Below, one piece after another: positions 49,365 through 59,826 of a stretch of 64,000 nucleotides of DNA (positions are counted from its first letter, which is position 1; each line of letters begins with the position of its first letter). Location of the stretch: the NCBI GenBank assembly GCA_019137255.1, contig WPDH01000220.1:1-64000 (forward strand), written 5' to 3'. The translations under genes and the position numbers were made by a program. This DNA comes from Corinectria fuckeliana. Lineage: Eukaryota > Ascomycota > Sordariomycetes > Hypocreales > Nectriaceae. The notes under the pieces are model-generated. The model saw only the letters and a list, made by a program, of their open reading frames with translations. It was not told the DNA's origin and ran no database searches.

Positions 49365-52300
49365 TGCTTTGCTACAGGGCACAAGTCTGAAGCTGTGAAG
49401 GCAAAGACGACGGCACAGCTAGCCAACGCCGGGTGTAACACGGCGTGGAGTAGTAGCAAGCGACTTTTACCGTCTAAAACGGTGCAGGGGGGCGAGAACG
49501 GAATTGGTAGGCGGGGCTGTTATGCAAGCCCGCGGGTCGTATGAGCCTCGACGGAAGAGTACAAGGCACGGGTTTGTAATTTGGTTGAGAGGCTTTCACT
49601 TGGTTTGCCCAATTTGGGCCGCTGGTAAAAGCGGCCATGAATGGCAGGTCTCCGGGGAGGGGGGCGTGTGTACGAAATAGCATTTGTGTCTCAGTCCAGT
49701 TCAAGTTCAGTTCAAGTCTCAGTCAGCCAGGCTGGCAAGTTGCTTTACCTCGTACCTTGGGCGTGTGCTTGTTCTTCTCTCTTCCCTTGTTTTCCATTGA
49801 CAAGTACTGGCAAATCGACAGGCAACCAGGAGGGAGACGCGGATGAGTCGCCATTGGGTCTGGCAGCCTTGAGGCGGCAAACAGACGGGGGACTGGACTG
49901 AGACCGGGTGGCTGCTGGGTGACGGTCTGCTCCGTCGACCGCTAATTCTCCCTTGCTTCTAGAGGGACTCTGCCTGTGCTGCACTTCGTACTCTGGACTA
50001 CTACCTACCTAGACACCTTACGTACCTTGCCTGGTTGCCTGGTAGGCCGTCGGTGGTCTGTCGCTGGCGAGGCGCAGTATGTATCTGAAGCGGAAGAAGA
50101 AAGTGCATGTACGAACGAATACCGGCAAGGCGATAGGCTGCTGGCGGCCGCCGCGACGGCAAACGTTATCTGTCGAGAGGTCAGAGTTACCATGCACCGC
50201 CGGAACTTGGCTTCCACTGGCACGCAACAACGCCGCCTCACCGATGCCGCCATCCATGCTCGCAGGTCACAGGTCGCAGGTCGCGGAACTCACGGTCACG
50301 CCTCCGCAGGGGGAGAGACAAACAAGATGCAAGACGCAAGAACGCAAGACGCACGTCGACACCCACTGTGTAGCTTAGGTAGAAGCGGGGGTGCGACAGT
50401 CTAGGACTTTCTGCCTGCAAGGATCCGGCCCCGGAGACTTTGTCCGTGGGCCCGCCCCCCCGGCAGCCCGGCTCAGCAGTTCTGCTGACGCTTGTTTGGC
50501 GGGAGGGGACTCGGGACTCGGGAGGTCCTGCTAGTATTTATTACTGGGCAGAGGAGAGGAGCCTACGTGCCTACTAAAGCAATTAGCTTCCATTATGTAC
50601 TAATTAGGAGCCGAACAAAAGCGGAGGAAACCGAACCGCCGGGATGGAGTGACAGAACAGACGGAAAACGAACGAAGCGGCAAGTGAGTGAGTGGCCATG
50701 TAATGAATGCTGTGTGGTTTCACCCGGCCGTCCAGGCCATGCTTAGGAATCAATGGATGGAACGCAGCCAAGCACAACATAACGTCCCAGGCACACTCTC
50801 TTTGCTTTGCTTTTGCACGTACGTATGTTTTGGTTGCCTTGTCCCGCCTGCCACCCGCATGCCTCAAACCGAAACACGCAGCTTATCCCGCCTCCTCTCC
50901 TCTCCTCTCGAGGCGTCGTCTCTCAGCGGCAGCTTTTCCGAGCGCAACGAGGAGTTGATGGGTAGATGCACAACATTCTGGCTCCCGTCCTTCTCTCCAA
51001 CGCAAGCATTCCAAAAATTCAATCGTCGTAGCCACCCCATATCCTCCAATCTCCCCCTCCCTCCCCTTGCCTCTCGTCTCGCGTGACGCACGTCTTAAGC
51101 TGTACCACCACACTCACACTCACACTCCAACTGCGCTCTCCAGCACAAAGCACCATTAGATTATGGGTTGTCAGTTATGCCTGGACTCGGAAAAATACGC
51201 ATTTGGACCTTGACCTCGGCCCGTCGCTGCACGAAGTGCTCTTCAGGTCTCAACGACCACGCCCAGGCCTCCCTCTCTCTGTCTGCCCACAAGAACCAGA
51301 CCAAAGAAGCAAACCACGTAACCATCTAGCTCAAGTATGACAACGACGGCTGAGCCAAGCACGTACTAGATAGGTATACTTAATGCATATAAGGTAGTAA
51401 AGGCACTTGCCGAGAACTCACACCCGCTAGCACCATCACCTTTTCCTCACTATTTAGTAAGTTCGTACTTACCACGTAGCTCCAGCTCTTAATCCGGCCC
51501 TTTCGACGTCACGACACGTACGAACAGCTCCGTTGCCCGTCAATTTCCAATCAACAGCCTACCCGAAAGCAGGTACTCCTCACCATCTCCACTCCGTCAT
51601 TCATGTGCACCTCTCCGTTCGCTTCATCCCACCGGACGGACTTCCTGGCCTTTCGGGAACCCCCGAAGCCGAGAACAAGCTACCTCGTATGTACTCACGT
51701 TACACGTTAAAACACCTCCCTTGCTGTACATCATGAGTCCTGCAAGAAACCCAACGCCTAGCAAGGATGCTGGCACCCCCTTGCACATAGCACACGCATC
51801 AAGTATGTATTTGGTACCATCGTAGGTGTGATTCATCGCAGCATCATCGGAGACGCCCTTCCCCATAGATTGATTACCTGCTCGTCCTTCTCCATTAGTC
51901 TACCTACCGTCTACACGGTCACCCGACTGTCATCGACCTTGGCCGTGCTTTACCTACTAGGATTCTTACCTTGGCTTGATAAGAATGAGCCCAGACATTG
52001 ACGAATACGGAGCCCTACATGGTCCAGCACAAAAGATGCTCGCTCGTCTGCCCTTGGTCTGGATGTCGTCTTCCGGTTGGCCAATCCCCCGACAGACCAT
52101 CTTCCAGGCCTGACTAGAAAGCAAGGCCCTGACTAACTTAGATTAGTAGGTCTATATCAAACCCTCTTTTATTGACGAGCTGCGGTATGTAGGTGCAGGT
52201 CAAGTGCGGACCTAGTCTAGGCGTAGATGAGAGTCCCAACGCATCTCTACATCACGATGCGAGCAGGTAGGTGTAGTAAGGGCCCAGGCAATGAATGATG

Positions 52301-53041
52301 GGTTATTCGGACTCTATCCTACAGCTAGCATCGGCATTTCACTTTCTGCATGGTCGAGACTCAAGTTCACCAATGTCCACCCAGGCATTTGAATTCAGGT
52401 ATATGTAATGCACCACCAGACACCCAACGCCGTTGCCATGAAAGCACAACACCACGCATTGGTCCGCAACAAACACAAAGCATCAGGGCAGAAGCGCCGC
52501 ATTAGCAAAGCAGCGAGAAGATCGCGCAGCAAGCCAAAGCTCCTCCATCTCCCCGTCTCACCAAGTCTTTTCTGGCGCAAAAAGGGAGCAACCATTTCCC
52601 TGGCAAGACAAGCAGCATCTCGGTCATGATCCCCCACACCAGGAACGCAATCCCGTCAGTCCGTCCATCCCAAAATGTTGTGTCGAGTCGGCCGGAAAAG
52701 TAAGAGATAATGATATCGCCATCATCATGGCGCCCGGGTGCCATCCAACGCGAGGATTACTCTCGCGGTAAGGCTTCAAGGGAGCCTCCTTCCATCCAAC
52801 GCAATGGCATACTCCCAGAAAACCCAGGATGCCGACAACCAGCTAAGAATGTCGTCCCGTTGAGGTTTTCGAAGCCCCGTATGCCCATCCATACACCACC
52901 CCGGAAAGGCCCCTAGCAATAAGTGTCGCGTGTGCTTTTGTTGTGTTTTTAGGTCTGAGGTCGTAGTTGTAGTTATTAAATCGAGTACGGGTAAGAAGCA
53001 AGTGGATAGGTGAAAAATGTGTAGTCCGGCGCTTCACAACT
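49365..53041. other. Intergenic region (3.7 kb)
   Basis: No supportable gene. Features seen are a TACCTACCTAG array at 49999-50031 next to an ACTTCGTA motif at 49983, pyrimidine-rich patches near 50885-50910 and 51040-51080, and short low-quality open frames. The 3' ends of the dehydrogenase and the Btz gene face each other across it. Confidence 0.55.
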
Positions 53042-55271
53042 CTACTGCGGGTAGTACACCATGCCGGGTGCCTGTTGGGCGTAGTAGAACGCGTCTGGGC
53101 TCGGCGTCATCATGCCACCCATGCCCATGACGTTAGGCTGGTAGCTTTGGGGTGCAGAGTAGGCCGGGTAATTGTTCACCGGAGGAGGTAGCTGAGAGGC
53201 GTCATAGTAGTAGACCATGCCATTGACCTCCTGCGCCACAAGGTTCGGGTTCGACGCGGGGTTTTGGCCGTTGCCTTGCACCAGTTGTTCATGCTGGTTT
53301 TGAGGCGTGAAGCTACCAGGACCGCCTTGTTGTCCCGGAACAAAGGCGGGAGCCGCCACGGACGGGCCCATGTTGGAGTTGTTGTAGTTGGGTGGGTAGT
53401 AATATCCTTGCTGCGACTGCACTTGGTACTGCTGCGGCGGTGGCGGCTGCTGCTGCTGGTTGTAAAAAGGCTGCTGCTGGCCGTAAGTGTTGGGCTGGAA
53501 TGGCGCCGCATGGATCGCCCTTTCCGGGATTTGAGACAGCGGGGTGCCGGTAGAATGCTGCGAAGGATACGAAGCCTGGCGCGTGTGGGACTCGTGAGAA
53601 AGTCCGTTTGACATTTGGACGGGGACTTGTTGGTGGAATGCCTGTTGGAAGGCCGGAGGACCGTGAGAGAACGTGGGAGACTCAATGTCGGCGACTGAGA
53701 TGTTCTTCTGGGGACGCGGCTGGTGCATAGGGAGCGCCGACGTGGGCCGATTCTCTTGGAAAGCTGGCTTCTGCGGCAGGGGATAGGTCTGGGGCTGGGG
53801 GAGATTGTTAATCGATGAGTCCAGTGCCGCCAATCTCTCGAATTGGGCAGTTGGATCAAGCGGAGCCGCCGATGGGACCATGGGCATGTCGGTTCGAGGA
53901 GCAGGAGGCAGTCGAACGATAGGCCGGCCGTTCTCGACTGGAATCGGCGGTCGAGAGATGACAGAGCCCGTCGGGGAAAACATGAAGTCTCGGTCGACAA
54001 TGGAAGACCTCCTGCTGAGCCCAACGCTGGGAGAGTACACGCTGCCGCCGTAGTAGCTGCCGCCGCCGTAGACGCTAGTTCTCCTCGAGAAGCCACCAAT
54101 CGAGCCAAAGGCGGATCTAGGCTTGCCACGCATCCGTTGTTGATTAGGCCGCATAGCACGGGGAATAAAAATGAATGACCTGTCAGCGGCTGGGAATATA
54201 TAGCGAGGGGCGTTGTCAGGAAGAGAGATCCGCACGGGCTTGTCTCGGCGTAGAGGTGGACGGTGGTCAGGTAGCTTCGTATACTGCTTGACGGGAACCC
54301 CCGGGAAGACTGCGGGTGCTTTCATGTTAGGAAGGAAGACCCGAAGTTGCAGGTTGCCGATATGCTTTTCCGTGGAGAGTGTGCGGTTGATCGGGGTCGG
54401 GTGGGGTTCACATGTCGGGATGAAGCCGTTGCCGTTGGCCGGTCCCTCCTCCTCCATCATCATCTGTCGAGGCCGTACCGGAGGCGGCGGTGCTGCAACG
54501 GCCTCGTGCATGTCGTGGGTCCATGGGGAACTTGTGGTTGGGTCCGACGGGTGGTGCAGTTGACTTCCTTGGTCAGTAACAGAAAGAGAACGGAGCCAGG
54601 AGGGATACATACTGGACGGGAGCGAAAGGCCCTCCGATGCCACCACGGCCGCCTCTGCCACGACCTCGTCCGAAGGGTCGAAAGCCATTTGCCGCAGGCC
54701 CGGCATGTCGATGATCATGCATGAAGAAGGCACCTCGGTTAGGCACAAAGGCCGGATCCTCATCCCTCTTCTTCTTGTAATCCTCATGTTCCTGACGGCG
54801 CCGGTTTGCAACGGCCCCTTGAGGCTGTCGGGCCGCGGAGGCGGAGCTCACTACGATGGGGGCAGCAGAGGACTGGGCCGGGGACACAGCGATAACCTCA
54901 TCGAAGTGCATCTCCTGGACGGGAGGCGATGGGTCGGTGATGGACAGGCCGTGGAGCATCAGGTCGGTATCCGAGACGGGCTTGCTGTCCGCCTCGGCGG
55001 TGTTGCCCAACGTATCGGCATGGCCGGCGTGTTTGGGACGCTTGGGGGCACCATTGGCCGTCTTGCGGGCATTCGGGGACGTCGGGGAGTTCTCGTCGAT
55101 GTTGCTAGTATCGCTGTCGTTGGCCAACTCGTGGTCTTCGGTGGCAAGGGAGCCGTCCGTGATAGAGTCGTCATCGAGGTCGAGGGCCTCCGGGCCGCCC
55201 TCGTCGTCGCCCTCGTCTTCAACGCGGCGGCGGTGTCCGATGAGCTTTCTGCGTCTAGGAGCGGCAGCCAT
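53042..55271 (-). CDS. Btz (CASC3/Barentsz) domain protein
   Basis: Btz-domain proteins bind eIF4A3 in the exon junction complex and link splicing to mRNA localisation and decay. Two exons, 55271-54613 and 54563-53042, give 726 aa. The Btz core lies at about residues 160-215: EHEDYKKKRDEDPAFVPN, an Arg/His segment, then an RGRGRGGRGG tract. Before it is an acidic, Ser/Thr-rich N-terminus starting MAAAPRRRKLIG. After it comes a stretch with a more conserved look (RTLSTEKHIGNLQLRVFLPN, RYIFPAADRSFIFIPRAMRP), then a long disordered tail rich in Pro, Gln and Tyr (YNQQQQPPPPQQYQ, GMVYYYDASQ). The 49-nt intron uses an unusual GGAAG acceptor, the only one that keeps the frame. The function in filamentous fungi is inferred from the family. 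Confidence 0.85.
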
Positions 55272-56429
55272 GGTTGCGCGGCGATGGAGGCGATGGAAGA
55301 GTCGACGGAGGGGGCTTCGGTGACGACGAGAAGGTGAGAATGCGACGGGTCATGCGGCGAGGGCCCAGGAGGAGGAGAGACGAGGGGAAGAAAAGAGGTG
55401 AAGGCGAGGCGAGGATGGCGAGATAAAGCAAGGTCCAGGAACCGCCCGGCGGTGGTGTTTAAGTGCAAGAAAGAAGAAAAACCCCCAACAACCCGATGCC
55501 TGATATAGATTCCCAAGAAGAAAGAGCAACCGCTGGACAACCGACCCAAGAGAGAAAACAAGAGGGACAAGAGGGGGGAAAGGAGGCTTGGAGATACTCT
55601 CTGACCTGTGTGGAAGAACAGGGCTATGCAGAGCACGGAGATGGAGAGCGAGGGACGTGGGGAGAAGCGACGAAGCGGAGGAGGGTGACGAGAGGAGTGG
55701 GAGAGCAAGATGTGGTGATGATGGTGGTTCGGAGAGAATATTTGGCAAGGTCAATCGGATCGCCAAAAGTGCTGGCCCCCCCCGGCCCTTGGGCTTCAGA
55801 TGGTCCGGTACTAGTCCCATGTTACTGGCAAAGCCCGGCTTCCAGGAGGCTAGGTACCTCGCCGGCGACCGCAGGGTGCAGAGTGACGAGCTGCCGTGGT
55901 GTCTGGCCAGGCGCTCTAGCAGACGAAGCCACTGGGCCACCCGCCAACTATCGGTAGGTAGTAGCTTGCTAGAGAAGCACAGCACCTTGAGTCCCCTAAA
56001 AGCAAAAAAAGCAATGAGCCCGAGTCCAGTGGCTTGCCGGCTTTCATCCACTCATCGATTGATTCATCATCATCACCCCAGCACCCAGAAGCACCAGAAA
56101 GATGCAGACATCCACATCCACATCCACCATCCAACTCCACCACCACCACTCCATGTGGCAGCGCAGAAGGAAAACAATGCTCTGCGGCATCACAGCCCTT
56201 CTACGCCCTTCCTTCGGGCTCTGCCGCCCAAACACAGCGCCGGGGATGGGAAGCACATCACAACCACACAACCACCACCAAGTCCACCAGAAGCACGCAG
56301 GCAGACAGCATAATCCCATTCTTGTTCCTTGGATCACATCAAATTGCTGCACAGTACCACATAGCGCCGCAGCTCCCGATCTAGACTCCTGCTGCTCTAT
56401 CCGCGACCGTGGCCGTGGGGTGGCTGCTA

Positions 56430-56455
56430 TTGTTGTTGTTGTTGTTGTTGTTGTT
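56430..56455. repeat. (TTG)n microsatellite
   Basis: About eight perfect TTG units. Confidence 0.85.
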
Positions 56456-58505
56456 TCTTCTCCCGCGGCAGATCCAGTCAGTCAGTATATGAGGGGTTCC
56501 ACGCACATACACACCACAACTCTGCCAGCCAACCGACGAGACTACTGCTTGACATGGCTGGCGAACTTTCTAAGCCTGTCTTGCTACCTCGGTCGTTTGC
56601 CTTGCTGCAGCGATATCGCGACCCTGTATCGCTCTGTCTTTCCACTGGGGGTTTCTGGGCTCTCCAATGGCGGCTCCGGCACCCACACGTCGGGTCACGC
56701 CAGGACTGTCGCCTCCGTCTATTCATTGTCGAGGATGCCGTGAAATCATTCACTCCCTAGAGATCGAACTTCCCAACAAGTCCCATACTCACACCCACCC
56801 ATGCACATGCGTCCAGGTAGGTAGGCTAGGGCGACAGCGGCTGTTAGCAAAATCCATCTGGTGTCTCGAGTGCCTCCTACTCTCCTTCCCTCTCTTTGAC
56901 TAAATCAGAGAGCCACCCTCCGCTTGCGTGAGAGTGTCGAGGGTTGACGGCCACCTACCTAGCCACAGGTCTCCAAGGGCCACGTTTCGATCCAAGCCTG
57001 CATGCCTCGCAGCAAACAAGGTCAGCGCCCGCGGCGTTGACTGGTTGCGTGCAGCGGGCAGTGGGCACTGGGGGCACGTCTACTTATCTGTAAGTGTGAA
57101 TGCAGGTGAAGTATGTACTCTGCGCTGGCTCGCCAGCAGGTCCACGGTCCACGAAGCAGGCCAGCCCCCGCATCGTCCATCCAAGACCGGTCCACAGCAT
57201 CCATCCGTTCAAAAGAGCAGACAACAGAGGGAGGAGAGCGGGTGTTATTTAGCAGGACTAATGATATAAGGCGGCTACCGGGGTGAACTAGCAGAGTCGC
57301 CATGCACAACATCAACATTAAGAAAGTGGAAGCTCCATGGCAGCTAGCTCCAGCTTGCAACAACACAACAATGCCTACAACAACGGGGACTCGTTTGCAA
57401 CAATGGGGATTTGACATATTACACAATCCTTGCCATAGACGTGATTACATACCTCTATCGCCAGCCATGCCCCCCGCTAGCTACCCCGGACATCCGGTCC
57501 CCAAAGGAAATGGGAGACTAAGAAAAGAGGCTCTGAAGGGTGTCTCAAAACCTGGCTGGCTCGTCAGCATCCTGTGGTTGGATAAAAGGAGCTGTCGAGG
57601 TGCACATGTCAGGATGCGCTGGGACACGGTCTGATTTCGTGGCGTGTTAGCGCCAATCAACCAATGTCCTTTGGATGTCTCGTCGGGTCTGTGAGGGTGT
57701 CAATGTGTAAGTGTTATTAGATGTGTTATTAGATAGTGGAACACTCTCCCAACATCCTCTGAATGCACCGAGATTCTCCATGGAGCTCTAGCTACGAAGG
57801 CTTCCCCCCCGTCCATGTTTCCCATCGTCCGACGCGGGGATACGTCATCCCCAGCAGCACGGCAGCGTCGTCATGAGGGAACCTCTCACCACAAGTTGCG
57901 CATCGCCCTTCTCGCCCTTCCCCCCACACCACAACGAGCTCTTTCTCGCACGAATCACGACCAGCCCCTCCGCCGAAGCATGCATCAAGTTCTGGGCGGC
58001 TTGCTGCTTGACTCGAGGAGACCATGATATGACGCCGTGACGTAGTGCGAAGGTGGGTGACGGTTAGTGACTCGCCATGCCTTATCGTGACTAAAAAGCA
58101 GGCTGTAGAATGCCCTACCTACCTTAGCTTAGGTGGTACTGTAAGTTGGCTATTTAGGGCCCTTTGATACTAGTAGCTGCCCCTAGTTTGAGTCGAGCTC
58201 CCCCGTCCAGCTCAACACCGCTTCCGTCATCCTCGAGATGTTCCCTCGATCCCAATGACACCAGTCATGACTGTGTACCACCCATCTAGTTGCTTCGCCC
58301 GCGACATTCTTTCGATAAACGCACCCTTCCGATGACCGCCTAGGCCTACTTACAGATTTCACAAACGGACTCCTTGTCTATCCGTAAATACAAAACCACC
58401 CCCCTATCGACCGACCCCTCACTGCCCGTGTGTCTTGCATCGCTTGCACGAAGTGGTATCAGCGGCAGTGGGGTCGTCACAAAAAGCGCCCGGGAGGCTT
58501 TCAGT

Positions 58506-58561
58506 GGGGGGGGGGGGGGGGGGGGTTGTAGNNTTGTGGGGGGGGGGGGGGGGGGGGGGGG
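58506..58561. other. Assembly gap (NN) between G20 and G24 homopolymers
   Basis: G20 (58506-58525), TTGTAG, two undetermined bases (58532-58533), TTGT, then G24 (58538-58561) and TTGTTC. The same G-run/TTGT edge appears on both sides, which suggests that one locus was assembled twice or misjoined. Confidence 0.8.
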
Positions 58562-58802
58562 TTGTTCTTGCGCGAGCCCCCAATCCCAATCCATGTGATC
58601 ATTCAAGCCATCTCTCACGTCAATCCAGCTCATTCCCACCACGACAAGCCCGGTTCTCCTCAATTCCTACTCCTGCTTCGCCCAGCGAAAGGAAACAATC
58701 TTCTACCAAGTTGCCCTTCCTCAAAGACCTACATTTCGCCGATATCCTCACAGAACCCGAGACTACAGAGACGAGGCTGTACGCAGCCGCCAGGGGATCA
58801 CC

Positions 58803-59333
58803 ATGGCCAGCCTCCCCTCCCAACATCCCTCTCTCTCCCTCCACCTATCCGACGTCACTCTCACGCCTCTCATCACCTCTGCCGCGTCCCAATCCCACCT
58901 CGAGTCCCTCACCTCCCTCACCTCCAGCGCTCTCGCCTCCCAGACCGCCGCTCTACGCCTCGGGCTCGGCCGTCCGACCCGCCTGATGGTCGAGTACCCC
59001 GATCGCGGGCCCGTCGTCTTCCATTCCTACCTCGATCCCCGGGAAACCACCGCCACCACCGCCGCCGCCACCGCGCATAGCTCCGCCACCAATACGGACT
59101 CCGCAGCAGCTAGCCCTAGGACCTCCGCTCCCTCTACCTCCGAGTCCCCGAGCCCGAACGACGACCCGCGGTCTGAAGACGCGGCGCCCATGCTCATCGG
59201 CGTCGTTGTCGCGGGGTCTGCGGAGGACGCGAGAGAGGCCCGGCGTGCTGCTGCAAAGCTGGAGAACGTCGGTAGAGAGTTCCAAAAGGAATGGATGTCT
59301 GAGAACCAGGGACAAGAAGACGGCTCTGAGTGA
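58803..59333 (+). CDS. Small protein of unknown function (176 aa)
   Basis: This is a single uninterrupted frame, with the start at an ATG in a TCACCATGG context. The sequence looks genuinely coding. An N-terminal helix rich in Ser, Leu and Ala leads to LRLGLGRPTRLMVEY and GPVVFHSYL, then a ~55-residue low-complexity Ala/Thr/Ser/Pro insert. It resumes with MLIGVVVAG and a charged helix (EARRAAAKLENVGREFQKEW). Two short beta-like stretches flanked by helices weakly recall roadblock/LAMTOR-type folds of lysosomal signalling complexes, but I cannot assign a family. No signal peptide or membrane segment is seen. It is convergent with transketolase. Confidence 0.65.
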   Translation: MASLPSQHPSLSLHLSDVTLTPLITSAASQSHLESLTSLTSSALASQTAALRLGLGRPTRLMVEYPDRGPVVFHSYLDPRETTATTAAATAHSSATNTDSAAASPRTSAPSTSESPSPNDDPRSEDAAPMLIGVVVAGSAEDAREARRAAAKLENVGREFQKEWMSENQGQEDGSE

Positions 59334-59826
59334 GAGGCCCCCCCAAGGCTGTGCCATGATATCACGACTATGATGCGATTGATGCAATACGATGTTATAC
59401 GACGAGACTATGTATGTCATGCAACAAGGCAAGCAATGATTGCTGGAGATGCCTCTTTTGTGATGTTCTCACAGTTCACATCGGCTTGTCCGTTTTTTCG
59501 AGGCGAGCAAGGTGTAGCAGTTTAGGTCTAATACAGCTAGTCACTTGGTTGAGCAGGATAGGATCGAGGGTCACGGAGTTTTGGATTTGGCTACCAAGTA
59601 TAGGAAGGCACTTTATTTAAACGCCAAAAGGCGCACTCAATTCTCACAGGAGCAGTTCAGGCTTGCAGTGGCTGTTCAAAAGAACTGTTCTAAAAGATCT
59701 TTGAATTCAGTTCGAGACGTCTATTTAACCATTACCCTGCTCCAAAATCCATCTTCACGGCATAAATAATCCTGCCGTCCTCGTTGCGTCCATCCCATAT
59801 TCCTAATCTTATTTTCCATCTTTGAT
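59334..59826. other. Spacer between convergent 3' ends
   Basis: About 490 bp that should hold the 3' untranslated regions of the small gene and of transketolase. The composition is more A+T-rich than the flanks, as usual. No gene is seen. Confidence 0.6.

Larger units (their letters stand above)
55272..58802. other. Intergenic region (3.5 kb)
   Basis: No supportable gene. The first ~450 bases are G/A-rich on the + strand (C/T-rich in the sense of the Btz gene) and probably form its promoter. Also present are a (TTG)n repeat at 56430-56455, a TAGGTAGG motif near 56816, a TACCTACCTTAGCTTAGGT motif at 58115-58132 and an assembly gap at 58532. Confidence 0.55.
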
